Of a stretch of 64,000 nucleotides of DNA, positions 19,166 through 29,112 are shown piece after piece; the first letter of the stretch is position 1, and each line of letters opens with the position of its first letter. The position numbers and the translations under genes were made by a program. The stretch is from Myxococcaceae bacterium. GTDB taxonomy: Bacteria; Myxococcota; Myxococcia; Myxococcales; Myxococcaceae. The DNA lies in the NCBI GenBank assembly GCA_016793095.1, contig JAEUJQ010000092.1, positions 98,503-162,502 of the forward strand, given 5' to 3'. Below the pieces are notes generated by a model that had not been told where the DNA came from, searched no databases, and was given only the letters and a program-made list of their open reading frames with translations.

Positions 19166-22100
19166 ATGTCACGACATTCCGTAGGGGCTGAGCACGCGAG
19201 CCTCGTCTCCTTCGACATCGCACCCTCTCCACGGATGGCGACCGAGCAGCTGCTCCTCGCCCTGTCGGACTGGCAGCAGGAGTGCGAACGCTCGGGTGAC
19301 CGCAGCGACGCTGCGGTGCTGAGGCAGTCGCTGGTCGCCAACCTCCTGACGCAAGGTGGCGCGCTTCAGGGGCTCTCAGGCGCCCTCGAGCTGGCGGAAC
19401 GTTATGCGGACGTCGTCGCTCCGCCGTCGGAGGCGCGGGGCCCGGGCGCGGCGCTCAGGGAGCTGTTCTTTCCCCTCGAGGTGGAGTTCCTCCGGCCACA
19501 AGCCGAGTTCAACCGCGCCTTCGTCGAGGTCGCGCGCCGCGTGCTCTCCAGTCCCTCGGCCACCATCCGATCGTGGACGAGGGCGCGCCTCAAGCCACTC
19601 GCCGACCCGCACGGCTTCCGCGTCAAGAGCCACCGGAACAACGTCGTCGGTCGGCTGGTCGAGCTCTTGAAGAAGAGCTCGCTCGTCGCGCTGGAGCCTT
19701 TCGCGAAGGGCTTCCTCGATCGTCAGGCTGAGTGGAACGACTGGGCGATGGCGCTGCTCGAGCGGTTCGGGGTGGGCGGCGTCGAGCCCATCGAGCTCCA
19801 GGCGATCCTCGATCGCATGGCCGAAGGGCCTCACCCCTCCGACCAGCCGCCGGCCAGCGTCACCGAGAACGTGCTCGCCTTCTGGAAGGAACTCGAGCGC
19901 AAGCAGCTGCTCTTCAACCGGCAGGTGGTGACGCTGTTCCGCGGGAAGGTAGGGCTGCCCTCGAGCCAGGTCCGCTACGACGACTGGATCCGCACCATCG
20001 AGAAGCAGCGCCTCGCCGAGCCTGCGCCGGCAGTGGCGCTCACCGTTGGCGCCCTCATCGACGGGCGCGGCGCGAGCGCAGCGGCGTTGCGACAGACGGT
20101 CGAGTCGCTCGAGAAGCAGGTGGTTCCCCCGACGGAGATCATCGTGGTGGAGAACGGCGAGGCGAGGCTCCCCGCGGCAGAGCTCGTGCTCCTGCTCCGC
20201 GCTGGTGACGTCGTGGCCTCCGACGCGACCCGGTGCTTCGCGCGCGCGGCGATCGAAAACCCCGAGGCTTCCTGGTTCTACGCAGACGAAGACCGCGACG
20301 TGTCGCACAAACGAGTCGAGCCGTTGCTCAAGGCCCGCTTCAACCCCGCGCTGCTCTTCTCCTGCGATCTCTTCGCCCGCAGCTGTGCCGCTCGTCGCAC
20401 CCTGCTCGAGCGCCTGCCTCTTCCATCACCCGAGGTGCCCTTCCGCTACGACCTGGCGCTCCGCGCACACGAGGCCCACGCGTCGTTCGCGCATGTCCCC
20501 TCTGTGCTCGTCACTTCGCCTGGCCCCTCCCGCCCCGGGGACCTGGTGCCGGAGCACGGCGAGCGCTCGCTGGCCCGGTTCTTCGAGCGTCAGGGGGTCG
20601 CGGTCGAGATCGACCGGCGGCACACCGCGTTCCAGGTGCGCTTCGTGCCACCCCGCCGACCGCTCGTCTCGATCATCGTCCCCTTCAAGGACAAGCCAGA
20701 GCTGCTCCGGCAGTTGCTCAAGAGCCTCTCCGCCACCTCCTACGAGAACTACGAGCTTCTGCTCGTCTCGAACCAGAGCTCTGAGCCCGAGACCGAGGCG
20801 CTCCTCAGCTCGATCACCGACCGCAGGGTTCGCGTCTCGAAGTGGGATCACCCCTTCAGTTACACGGCCATCAACAACGACGCAGCCCGGCAGGCGAAGG
20901 GAGAGCTGCTGCTCTTCCTCAACAACGACATCGAGATCAGCGAGACGCGGTGGCTCACCGATCTCGTCGGGCGCGCCCTGCAACCTGGCACTGGCGTGGT
21001 CGGCGCCCGCCTGTTGTTCCCGGATCGAACGCTGCAACACGTCGGGGTCGTCGTCGGCATGTCGGGCTACGCAGATCACGTGATGTCGGGTCAGCCCGAC
21101 GACGGAGGGCTGACGGTCGCGGGGTCCTCGGACTGGTCTCGCGAGTGGTCGGCGGTCACCAGCGCGTGCATGCTGATCAGCCGGGAAGACTACGACGCAG
21201 TCGGCGGCTTCGACGAGCGCTTCAAGCTCTGCGGTGGGGACGTCGATCTGTGCCTGCGCGTGCGGGCGCGCGGCAAGCGAATCGTCTACGCCGCCGAGGT
21301 CACCCTGATTCACCACGAGTCGGCGACGCGTGGCCGCTCGGTCATTCCCCAGAGCGACTTCGTGGAGTCTCTTCGCGCCTATCGTGGAGTGCTCGGCGCT
21401 GATCCCTTCTACCCGTCAGCCTTGAGCCTCGCGACCACCACGCCGCAGCTGCGGACGCCCGACGAGCCGACGGCCATCGAGCTGTCAGTACGGGCGCTGG
21501 GGTTCGTCGCGGGTGACAGAGCGAGCCCGTTGTCCTCGGCGCGGGTCGCGTCGATCAACAGTGTGCGGCGGTTCATCAACGAGCTGGACGACGCGCCTCC
21601 GGTCAGTCGCTCCACGTTGTCACGACCTCCCAGGGACATCACGTGGCTCATCCCAGGCTTCGCGCACCCGTTCGGGGGCATTCACACCATCTTCCGCTTC
21701 GCTCACCTGTGGAAGAAGCACTTCGACGTCACCAACCGCTTCGTGGTCTACGATCAACCCAACGTGTCGGCGCGCGAGATCGAGGCGCGTGCAGCCATGT
21801 TGTGGCCCGAGTTGCCTGGCTCGTTCGAGGTGCTCGGGTCGCTGTCCGCCGTCGGCTCGCTCCCCCAGACCGACCTCGCCATCGCGACGCTCTGGTCCAG
21901 CGCCTTTCTGGTCGCTCGGCACCCGCGAGCCGGGGCGCGGGCCTATTTCGTTCAGGACGACGAGCCGGCGTTCCACGCTGCCGGCAGCCTGAGCGCGCTC
22001 GCCGACCGCACCTATGAACTCGGCCTCTACGGCATCTTCAACAGCCGCGGGCTTCACGACACGCTGACGACCAGGCACTCGATCCGGGGCACCTTCTTCG

Positions 22101-22693
22101 AGCCGTCAGTCGATCACGACCTGTTCCACGCCAACGGCCGGGTGAGCCAACACGACCCGCTGCGAGTGTTCTTCTATGCTCGTCCCTCCGTCGATCGGAA
22201 CGCCTTCGAGCTCGGCCTCGAGTCGCTGCGCGAGTTCAAGGCGCGCCTCGACGGCCCGGTCGAGATCGTCTGCGCCGGAGAGTTCTTTGACCCTGCGCTC
22301 TTCGGGGCCTCGGGGCTGATCGAGAACCTGGGGGTACTCCCCTACGCCGAGACGGCGGCCCTCTACCGCTCGAGCCACCTCGGGCTGTGCTTCATGATGA
22401 CGAAGCACCCGTCCTACCTGCCGCTCGAGCTGATGGCGTGCGGGGCGACCGTGGTGACCAACGTGAACCCGGCGAATGACTGGCTCTTCGAAGACGGTGC
22501 GAACTGTCTGCTGAGCCGCCCGACGCGGGCCGGGGTGGTCGAGTCCCTGCTGCGCGCCGCGAGGGACCCCGAGCTGCGCCAACGCATCGGCAGCGGCGCG
22601 GCGGAGCGGCTGCGGCGTACCACGTGGGAGCGGCAGGCCACGCGAACCTTCGACCACCTGACCCGGGCGCTGACGGCCTCGAACCCGACGTGA
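19166..22693 (+). CDS. Three-module glycosyltransferase: decayed GT2, GT2 and WsaF-like GT4
   Basis: 1175 residues from ATG 19166, the first start after the divergent gap. Residues about 1-265: helical domain with PQAEFN (about 110), RQAEWN (about 185) and RKQLLFN (about 244), matching the 800-residue transferase. About 290-475: an eroded GT2 module lacking the donor-binding start but keeping WFYADEDRD and ARFNPALLFS. About 496-770: intact GT2 with RPLVSIIVPFKDKPE, LLFLNNDIE (about 580) and GGFDERFKLCGGDVDLCLRVR. About 825-1175: a WsaF-like rhamnosyltransferase module (ITWLIPGFAHPFGGIHTIFR; YLPLELMACGATVV). WsaF polymerises rhamnose in S-layer glycans, which fits the adjacent rhamnose operon. 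Its stop overlaps the next gene (GTGA). Confidence 0.87.
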   Translation: MSRHSVGAEHASLVSFDIAPSPRMATEQLLLALSDWQQECERSGDRSDAAVLRQSLVANLLTQGGALQGLSGALELAERYADVVAPPSEARGPGAALRELFFPLEVEFLRPQAEFNRAFVEVARRVLSSPSATIRSWTRARLKPLADPHGFRVKSHRNNVVGRLVELLKKSSLVALEPFAKGFLDRQAEWNDWAMALLERFGVGGVEPIELQAILDRMAEGPHPSDQPPASVTENVLAFWKELERKQLLFNRQVVTLFRGKVGLPSSQVRYDDWIRTIEKQRLAEPAPAVALTVGALIDGRGASAAALRQTVESLEKQVVPPTEIIVVENGEARLPAAELVLLLRAGDVVASDATRCFARAAIENPEASWFYADEDRDVSHKRVEPLLKARFNPALLFSCDLFARSCAARRTLLERLPLPSPEVPFRYDLALRAHEAHASFAHVPSVLVTSPGPSRPGDLVPEHGERSLARFFERQGVAVEIDRRHTAFQVRFVPPRRPLVSIIVPFKDKPELLRQLLKSLSATSYENYELLLVSNQSSEPETEALLSSITDRRVRVSKWDHPFSYTAINNDAARQAKGELLLFLNNDIEISETRWLTDLVGRALQPGTGVVGARLLFPDRTLQHVGVVVGMSGYADHVMSGQPDDGGLTVAGSSDWSREWSAVTSACMLISREDYDAVGGFDERFKLCGGDVDLCLRVRARGKRIVYAAEVTLIHHESATRGRSVIPQSDFVESLRAYRGVLGADPFYPSALSLATTTPQLRTPDEPTAIELSVRALGFVAGDRASPLSSARVASINSVRRFINELDDAPPVSRSTLSRPPRDITWLIPGFAHPFGGIHTIFRFAHLWKKHFDVTNRFVVYDQPNVSAREIEARAAMLWPELPGSFEVLGSLSAVGSLPQTDLAIATLWSSAFLVARHPRAGARAYFVQDDEPAFHAAGSLSALADRTYELGLYGIFNSRGLHDTLTTRHSIRGTFFEPSVDHDLFHANGRVSQHDPLRVFFYARPSVDRNAFELGLESLREFKARLDGPVEIVCAGEFFDPALFGASGLIENLGVLPYAETAALYRSSHLGLCFMMTKHPSYLPLELMACGATVVTNVNPANDWLFEDGANCLLSRPTRAGVVESLLRAARDPELRQRIGSGAAERLRRTTWERQATRTFDHLTRALTASNPT

Positions 22694-24666
22694 ACACGCC
22701 TGTCCGCGAGGCCCTCGAGCGTTTCGGGCGCCAAGGCACGGTCGACCCCGAGCTGCGCGCGCTGGTCGCCGACGCTCTCGCGCGGGCGCCGCGGCTCTAC
22801 CAGGCCCGCGCGTCTGCTGACGTGCTGTCCGTCGGACTCGAGCGTCGACCCGCCGCAGAGCAGCCGCTCTGGGGCGAAGCCCTGCGGAATCAAGTCGAGT
22901 TCAACCACGCGCTCGTCGATCTCGTCGAGGCGTGGCCCTGGCTCACACTCGAAAACCGCCGCGTCGTGCTCGGCGGGCTCGACCGGCAGGCCCGTCACGA
23001 GTGGAACCCTCCCCGGAAGCCAGGGGCCCGTGGCTTCGCGGTTTCGTCGCTCAAGGTGCTCGCCGGGCCGGTGGTCGGCGTGTTGCTCCGCGCCACCTTC
23101 GAGGAGCTCACGCGCGCCAACGCCGAGGTCCTCCGGTCGCTCCGGGACGACTACCCGGGCGGACCGGCGATCGAGGGGGCGGGGCGTGCGCTCCGCGTAC
23201 GAGGAGGAGCGAGCGGTCCATTCTGCCAGGCGCAGGCGAGCTTCCTCGTCGCGCTCGCGCGCAGCCTCGAGCTGACCCTGCGGGCAGGCCAGGCGCCGCC
23301 AGCCGACGCTCCGACAGGCGCCGTCTCGCTGCGGCCAGCGGTGAGCGGCACGGGCCCGATCGTCATCCGCCTCGGCGCCGCTGAGGGCTTCACGAAGGAG
23401 GGCGCCCGTCACCTCATCGATGCCTTCTCCACCCCGTCGGTGATGGCCGCGTTCGGCGACGCCTGGCTCGACGGGCGTCGGGTCTTCCGACCGTCGTACG
23501 GCAGGGAGTCGCTGTGGCAGACCAACGTGATCGGCGAGACGTTCGCGGTGCGGGCATCGCTCGTCGAGGCGCGAAAGCTGACCGCCGCGTCGGAGCCGCT
23601 CGAGTGGCTGCTCGCCGAGGGCCTCGACGAACGAACGGTCGCCCGAATCCCCGAGGTGGTGACCGTCGGCAAGCGGGTCGCAGAGACGGCGGCTGCGGGC
23701 GCCATCGTGCAGCAAGCCATCTCGCCGACCGTCCACGCAACGGTGACGCAGAATGACGGCAGTCGGACCGTTCGTCTGCGTTCGACCAGGCGGCCGCTGG
23801 TGTCGGTCATCGTGCCGTTCCGCGATGCGCCCGAGCTGCTCGAGGGCCTCTGGCGTTCGCTCGATCAGCACCGCGCAGGCGCTGAGTTCGAGCTCGTGCT
23901 CGCGTCGAATCAGTCGCGGGAAGGTCGCACGTTCCGGCTCCTCGACTCCTTGAGCGGGAACCGCAACGTTCGCTGGTTCGAATGGAACCAACCTTTCAAC
24001 TACTCGGCCATCAACAACGCCGCGGTGCACCGCGCCCAGGGCGACCTGCTGTTGTTCCTCAATAACGACATCGAGGTTCGCCATGACGACTGGCTCGCGG
24101 ATCTGGTCGGCTACGCAGAGCTCGCCGAGGTGGGGGCCGTCGGCGCACGGCTGCTGTACCAGGACGGGTCGCTGCAACACGCTGGAGTCGCGCTGGGCTT
24201 TCGCGGGCTGGCGGGCCATTTCTTCGCGAGGTGGAGGCCGGAGTTCGGCTCGACGCCGTTCGGCTGGCCAGGGACACGTAACTGGACGGCGGTGACGGGC
24301 GCCTGCCTGCTGATGCGGCGCGAGGTGTTCCACGACGTCGGCGGCTTCGACGAGCGCATGGTGGTGTCTGGGAGCGACATCGAGCTGTGCTGTCGCGTGC
24401 GAGCGCGTGGCCTGAGGGTCGTCTGCGTCGGGCACGTCGAGCTGACCCACTTCGAGTCCCAGAGCCGAGGGAGGACCCCTCCATCGCTTGATGACCTGCG
24501 GCGCGAGCTGCTCGCCTTCCTGCCGATGATCGAAGCGGGGGACCCCTACGCTCACCCAGGCCTGTGCCGGCACGGCCTGACCGGCTACGGCGCGCTCGAG
24601 CCAGAAGACGGCTTGTCGTTCGCGCTCAGATCGATTGCCGGGCGCCTGGTCGCCGCGTCGCGGTGA
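22690..24666 (+). CDS. GT2 glycosyltransferase related to the two large transferases
   Basis: 658 residues; the GTG overlaps the previous stop (GTGA). The N-terminal helical part keeps one clear NQVEFN motif (about 66-72) and blurred later repeats. About 235-285 is a remnant of a first GT2 module (AWLDGRRVFRPS, LWQTNVIGETFAVRASLVEA) still alignable by eye with the paralogs' DEDR region. The C-terminal GT2 (about 367-620) is intact: RPLVSVIVPFRDAPE, ASNQSREGR, LLLFLNNDIEV, LQHAGVALG, GGFDERMVVSGSDIELCCRVR. Expected to act with the upstream WsaF-like protein on the same glycan, probably transferring rhamnose or another dTDP-sugar; this is inferred from context. Confidence 0.85.
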   Translation: MNTPVREALERFGRQGTVDPELRALVADALARAPRLYQARASADVLSVGLERRPAAEQPLWGEALRNQVEFNHALVDLVEAWPWLTLENRRVVLGGLDRQARHEWNPPRKPGARGFAVSSLKVLAGPVVGVLLRATFEELTRANAEVLRSLRDDYPGGPAIEGAGRALRVRGGASGPFCQAQASFLVALARSLELTLRAGQAPPADAPTGAVSLRPAVSGTGPIVIRLGAAEGFTKEGARHLIDAFSTPSVMAAFGDAWLDGRRVFRPSYGRESLWQTNVIGETFAVRASLVEARKLTAASEPLEWLLAEGLDERTVARIPEVVTVGKRVAETAAAGAIVQQAISPTVHATVTQNDGSRTVRLRSTRRPLVSVIVPFRDAPELLEGLWRSLDQHRAGAEFELVLASNQSREGRTFRLLDSLSGNRNVRWFEWNQPFNYSAINNAAVHRAQGDLLLFLNNDIEVRHDDWLADLVGYAELAEVGAVGARLLYQDGSLQHAGVALGFRGLAGHFFARWRPEFGSTPFGWPGTRNWTAVTGACLLMRREVFHDVGGFDERMVVSGSDIELCCRVRARGLRVVCVGHVELTHFESQSRGRTPPSLDDLRRELLAFLPMIEAGDPYAHPGLCRHGLTGYGALEPEDGLSFALRSIAGRLVAASR

Positions 24667-24725
24667 GGGCTTGTCTTCACCAAGAGCCTCGCGTACTCGC
24701 GGAGCGCAGGTTCAAGGGAGATTCC

Positions 24726-25580
24726 ATGTACGAGAGATTCTCGCGACTGAGCGACGCCGACTGGCACGCGGTGCTGAAACGTTCCCTGAAGGAGCCGGTC
24801 ATCGACGGGGTTCGCTTTCCCGGGTTCCCGGATGACTCGACCCAGGCGCTCTTCACGAGCCACAAGGGCGACGCGGCGCTGAACGAGGCCTTCACGTTCT
24901 TCCAGATCGCTCAGGCAGCGTGCTCGCGCTTCGGCAAGCCGCTCGGCCGCGCAACGCGGCTCCTCGACTTCGGCGTCGGTTGGGGCCGCATCGTGCGCTA
25001 CTTCCTCCGAGACGTTGCGCCTCAGAACATTCACGGCGTCGACGTCACGCCACAGGTGCTGGGCATCTGCCAGTCGCTCCTGCCCGTCGGTGATTACCGT
25101 CTGGTGAAACCACGCGGCGCGTTCGACTACGCCGACGCGTCGTTCGATCTCGTCACGGCGTTCTCGGTCTTCTCGCACCTGTCCGCGGACAACGGGCTTC
25201 ACTGGATCCGGGAAATGCACCGCGTCGTCGCGCCCGGCGGGCTCGTGGTGTTGACCACCCTGAGCCGATCATTCGTCGCGCTGTGCCGCGACGTCGCGAC
25301 GAATCCCGGGGCGAGCGACTGGGCGAAGGGCATGGCGGAGTCCGTGACCCGCTCGTACCCCGACTGGAAGACGAAGCTGGCGAAGTTCCCCGAGGACGAG
25401 CTGCTCTACCTCTCGTCGGGCGGGGGCTTCGATAGCCTGGCCCCGGACGACTACGGCTGGGCGATGGTCCCGGCGGCGTGGGCGCGGAAGAACTGGGGCC
25501 CGTACTTCGAAGTGGTTGAGTACGCCGATGATCCCGCGAAGCTCGCCCAGGCGTACATGACGCTGCGCCGTCGCCCGTAG
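24726..25580 (+). CDS. Class I SAM-dependent methyltransferase
   Basis: 284 residues; AGGGAGA lies about 6 nt before the ATG. The SAM-binding motif LLDFGVGWGRIVRYFL (about 79-94) is followed by GVDVTPQVL (acidic end of strand 2), a DYADASFDLVTAFSVFSHL region (motif II/post) and HRVVAPGGLVVLTT. Likely methylates a sugar or the glycan end in the cytoplasm, as in O-antigen capping. It stands between the GT2 genes and the rhamnose operon on the same strand with short gaps. Confidence 0.85.
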   Translation: MYERFSRLSDADWHAVLKRSLKEPVIDGVRFPGFPDDSTQALFTSHKGDAALNEAFTFFQIAQAACSRFGKPLGRATRLLDFGVGWGRIVRYFLRDVAPQNIHGVDVTPQVLGICQSLLPVGDYRLVKPRGAFDYADASFDLVTAFSVFSHLSADNGLHWIREMHRVVAPGGLVVLTTLSRSFVALCRDVATNPGASDWAKGMAESVTRSYPDWKTKLAKFPEDELLYLSSGGGFDSLAPDDYGWAMVPAAWARKNWGPYFEVVEYADDPAKLAQAYMTLRRRP

Positions 25581-25633
25581 CCGGCAACATGCCGCTTGAC
25601 CCTCTGAGCGTGGCTACATAAGCGGCCGCCATC

Positions 25634-26656
25634 ATGAACGTCCTCGTCACCGGTGGTTGTGGCTTCATCGGCTCCAACCTCGTCCATTGGCTGCGGAAGA
25701 ACCGGCCCGCGTGGACCGTCGTCAACCTCGACAAGCTCACCTACGCCGGCAACCTCGAGAACCTCGCCGCGCTCGAGGGCGACCCGAAGCACGTCTTCGT
25801 CCAGGGCGACATCTGCAACCGTGAGCTCATCGATCACGTCATTCGCACGCACCGCATCGACGCGATCATGCACCTGGCGGCCGAGAGCCACGTCGACCGC
25901 TCGATCCTCGGGCCCGAGGCCTTCATCAAGACGAACATCCTGGGCACCCAGGTGCTCCTCGAGGCCGCGCGCCACGCGAAGCTCTCCCGCTTCCTCATGG
26001 TGTCCACCGACGAGGTGTACGGCTCGCTCGGCCCCACCGGCTTCTTCACCGAGACGACGCCGCTCGCCGCCTCGAGCCCCTACTCCGCCTCCAAAGCCTC
26101 GGCCGATCTCATCACCCTCGCCTACGAGCACACGTTCGGCCTCGACGTCGTCGTCACCCGCTGCTCGAACAACTACGGCCCGTTCCAGTTCCCCGAGAAG
26201 CTGATCCCCCTCATGGTGATCAACGCGCTCCATGACAAGCCGCTGCCGGTGTACGGCGACGGGCTCAACGTGCGCGACTGGCTGCACGTGGACGATCACT
26301 GCTCGGCCCTCGTGACGGTGCTCGAGAAGGGCAAGAAGGGCGGCGTCTACAACATCGGCGGCAACTCGGAGCGCACCAACATCGTCATCGTGAAGACGAT
26401 CCTCCAGGCGGTGGGCAAGCCGGAGTCGCTCATCAAGTACGTGCAGGACCGCCCCGGCCACGACCGGCGCTACGCCATCGACGCCACGAAGATCCGCACC
26501 GAGCTGGGCTGGGAGCCGAGCCGCGTCTTCGAGAAGGCGCTCGCCGAGACGGTGAAGTGGTACCTCGATCACCGGCCCTGGTGGGAGCACATCACCTCGG
26601 GCGCGTACCGACAGTACTTCGACACCCAGTACAAGGCCCGCCTCGAGAAGCACTGA
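25634..26656 (+). CDS. rfbB: dTDP-glucose 4,6-dehydratase
   Basis: 340 residues, extended SDR fold. NAD-binding TGGCGFIGSN at the N-terminus, catalytic VSTDEVYGSLG (Thr/Asp/Glu of dehydratases, about 121-131) and YSASKASAD (Tyr-x3-Lys, about 147-155), plus RCSNNYGPFQFPEKLIPL. Converts dTDP-glucose to dTDP-4-keto-6-deoxyglucose, the second step to dTDP-L-rhamnose. First gene of an intact four-gene operon; only 1 nt separates it from rfbD. Confidence 0.97.
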   Translation: MNVLVTGGCGFIGSNLVHWLRKNRPAWTVVNLDKLTYAGNLENLAALEGDPKHVFVQGDICNRELIDHVIRTHRIDAIMHLAAESHVDRSILGPEAFIKTNILGTQVLLEAARHAKLSRFLMVSTDEVYGSLGPTGFFTETTPLAASSPYSASKASADLITLAYEHTFGLDVVVTRCSNNYGPFQFPEKLIPLMVINALHDKPLPVYGDGLNVRDWLHVDDHCSALVTVLEKGKKGGVYNIGGNSERTNIVIVKTILQAVGKPESLIKYVQDRPGHDRRYAIDATKIRTELGWEPSRVFEKALAETVKWYLDHRPWWEHITSGAYRQYFDTQYKARLEKH

Positions 26657-26657
26657 C

Positions 26658-27557
26658 ATGCGCGTCGCCGTCACAGGCAGCAACGGGCTCGTCGGCCGTC
26701 GCCTCGTTCAGCAGCTCGTCAGCGCAGGGCATGACGTGTTGGGCCTCTCGCGCGGCGAGCGCCGGGTGCAGGGCGCCTTCGCGTATGCCGCGGTGGACCT
26801 CGCCGACGGCGCGCTGCTCGCGAAGACGCTGGGCGACTTCAAGCCAGACGCCATCGTCAACCCCGGGGGCATGACCGACGTCGACGGCTGCGAGCGCGAC
26901 CCGATCGCGGCGTACGACGCGAACGTCACCGGCGTCGCGACGCTCGCGAAGGCCGCCCGCTCGACAGGCGCGCACCTGGTGCACGTGTCGACGGACTACG
27001 TCTTCGACGGCGACGCGGGGCCCTACCAGGTCGACGCGCTCCCCAACCCGCGCGGCACCTACGCGATCACCAAGCACGCCGGGGAGCAGACGGTGAAGGC
27101 GCTGCTCCCGGCCGCGCAGTGGACCATCGCGCGCACGGCCGTCGTCTACGGCTGGCCCTCGACGGGGAAGAACAACTTCGGCTTCTGGCTCGTGTCGACG
27201 CTCGCGCAGGGCAAGCAGGTGCCGCTGTTCCAGGATCAGTGGGTCTCGACCAGCCACGCGACGAACGTCGCCGCGATGCTCAAGGAGCTCGCCGAGCGGA
27301 AGCTGGCTGGCCTCTGGCACACCTGCGGCGCCGAGGTGATGGACCGGGTGAGCTTCGGGCACCGCGTCTGTGAACGCTTCGGCTTCGATGGGGCACTCAT
27401 CAAGCCGAGCCGCATGGCCGACGTGAAGCTGGCGAGCCCACGGCCCGCGAAGAGCGGGCTCGACGTGACGAAGACGACGCAGGCCCTCGACGCGAAGCCC
27501 TGGCCAGTGGCGCGCGCCCTCGACGAGCTGTACCGCGAACGACAGGAGAACCCATGA
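26658..27557 (+). CDS. rfbD: dTDP-4-dehydrorhamnose reductase
   Basis: 299 residues, SDR fold with [11 protein letters not shown] at the N-terminus, [14 protein letters not shown] (about 109-122) and the [10 protein letters not shown] catalytic Tyr/Lys (about 133-142). Reduces dTDP-4-keto-L-rhamnose to dTDP-L-rhamnose, the last step. The stop overlaps the rfbA ATG by 4 nt. The gene order B-D-A-C places the last enzyme second, a common variant. Confidence 0.93.
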   Translation: MRVAVTGSNGLVGRRLVQQLVSAGHDVLGLSRGERRVQGAFAYAAVDLADGALLAKTLGDFKPDAIVNPGGMTDVDGCERDPIAAYDANVTGVATLAKAARSTGAHLVHVSTDYVFDGDAGPYQVDALPNPRGTYAITKHAGEQTVKALLPAAQWTIARTAVVYGWPSTGKNNFGFWLVSTLAQGKQVPLFQDQWVSTSHATNVAAMLKELAERKLAGLWHTCGAEVMDRVSFGHRVCERFGFDGALIKPSRMADVKLASPRPAKSGLDVTKTTQALDAKPWPVARALDELYRERQENP

Positions 27558-28432
27558 AAGGCATCGTGCTCGCCGGCGGCTCCGGCACCCGGCTGTACCC
27601 GCTCACCCGCGTCGTCTCGAAGCAGCTGCTGCCGATCTACGACAAGCCGATGGTGTACTACCCGCTGTCGGCGCTGATGCTCGCGGGCATCAAGGACATC
27701 CTCCTCATCTCGACGCCGTCCGACCTGCCCCGCTTCCGCGAGCTGCTGGGCGACGGCACGCAGTGGGGCATCTCGCTCTCGTACGCCGAGCAGCCGAAGC
27801 CCGAGGGCCTCGCGCAGGCCTTCATCATCGGTCGCCAGTTCGTCGGCGCTGACAAGGTCGCGATGGTGCTCGGCGACAACATCTTCCACGGCCATGGGTT
27901 CTCGGAGCTCGTGCAGCGCGCCGCGCGCCTCGACAAGGGCGCGACCGTCTTCGGGTATTGGGTGAACGACCCCGAGCGGTACGGGGTGGTCGAGCTCGAC
28001 GCCAGCCGACGCGCGATCAGCATCGAAGAGAAGCCGAAGCAGCCGAAGTCGAACTACGCGGTGACCGGCCTCTACTTCTACGACAACCAGGTGCTCGACA
28101 TCGCCGCCAACCTGAAGCCGGGCGCGCGCGGCGAGCTCGAGATCACCGACGTCAACCGCGTGTACCTCGAGAAGAAGCAGCTGACCGTCGAGCTGATGGG
28201 TCGCGGCTTCGCGTGGCTCGACACCGGCACGCACACCTCGTTGATGGAGGCGTCCGAGTTCATCCACGTCGTCGAGGAGCGGACCGGGCTCAAGGTCGCC
28301 TGCCTCGAGGAGATAGCCTGGCGCATGAAGTACATCGACGACGGCGCCCTCGAGAAGCTCGCCCAGCCGATGGCGAAGAACGAGTACGGCCAGTACCTGT
28401 TCAGCCTGCTGAAGAACAAGGACAAGCTGTGA
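27554..28432 (+). CDS. rfbA: Glucose-1-phosphate thymidylyltransferase
   Basis: 292 residues, the standard length. Nucleotidyltransferase signature [22 protein letters not shown], then [32 protein letters not shown] and LGDNIFHG. Makes dTDP-glucose from dTTP and glucose-1-phosphate, committing carbon to rhamnose. Overlaps rfbD at its start and rfbC at its stop (GTGA), so the operon is tightly coupled. Confidence 0.97.
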   Translation: MKGIVLAGGSGTRLYPLTRVVSKQLLPIYDKPMVYYPLSALMLAGIKDILLISTPSDLPRFRELLGDGTQWGISLSYAEQPKPEGLAQAFIIGRQFVGADKVAMVLGDNIFHGHGFSELVQRAARLDKGATVFGYWVNDPERYGVVELDASRRAISIEEKPKQPKSNYAVTGLYFYDNQVLDIAANLKPGARGELEITDVNRVYLEKKQLTVELMGRGFAWLDTGTHTSLMEASEFIHVVEERTGLKVACLEEIAWRMKYIDDGALEKLAQPMAKNEYGQYLFSLLKNKDKL

Positions 28433-28980
28433 ACGTCATCCAGACCGCCCTGCCGGGCGTGCTGCTGCTCGAGCCGAAGGTCTTCGGCGACGCCCGCGGC
28501 TTCTTCCTCGAGACGTTCCGCGCCGAGCGCTACCGCGAACTGGGCATCGCCGCGCCCTTCGTGCAGGACAACTGGTCGCGCTCGCGCCGCGGCATTCTGC
28601 GCGGCCTGCACCTGCAGCACCCCAGGGCGCAGGGCAAGCTCGTCATGGTGACCCGCGGCAGCGTGTTCGACGTCGCGGTGGACGTGCGGCGCGGCTCCCC
28701 TCACTTCGGCAAGTGGGTCGGCTACGAGCTGTCGGAAGAGAACAAGCGCCAGCTGTGGATTCCCCCGGGCTTCGCGCACGGCTTCTGCGTCACCAGCGAC
28801 GAGTGCGACTTCCTCTACAAGTGCACCGAGGTGTACGCGCCCGAGAACGAGCGCACGGTGCTCTGGAACGACCCCGCCATCGGCGTGCAGTGGCCGGTGA
28901 CGAACCCGGTGCTCTCGAAGAAGGACGAGGCGGGCACTCCGCTCGCCCAGCACACGCAGTTGATGGACTACCCGGGCTGA
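28429..28980 (+). CDS. rfbC: dTDP-4-dehydrorhamnose 3,5-epimerase
   Basis: 183 residues from the GTG overlapping the rfbA stop. RmlC cupin fold: [34 protein letters not shown] with the catalytic His, [31 protein letters not shown] and [20 protein letters not shown]. Epimerises C3 and C5 of dTDP-4-keto-6-deoxyglucose. Last gene of the rhamnose operon. Confidence 0.96.
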   Translation: MNVIQTALPGVLLLEPKVFGDARGFFLETFRAERYRELGIAAPFVQDNWSRSRRGILRGLHLQHPRAQGKLVMVTRGSVFDVAVDVRRGSPHFGKWVGYELSEENKRQLWIPPGFAHGFCVTSDECDFLYKCTEVYAPENERTVLWNDPAIGVQWPVTNPVLSKKDEAGTPLAQHTQLMDYPG

Positions 28981-29112
28981 AGCCCCACGGTCTGCGGTGG
29001 GTCACTGCCGCTGCGCTCGTCGCGCTCGCTCCCGGCGTCCACGACCCGACGTCGCGTCACCGCACGGCCCGATTCCGGGAGGACGTCGTCCCGTGATATC
29101 GCCCCGGGCGCC

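Noticed and set aside
25596..25624. sigma70-type promoter before rfbB (TTGACC with TAAGCG)
   Set aside because: The -35 is fair but the -10 is poor and would leave only about a 10-nt leader before the rfbB ATG.
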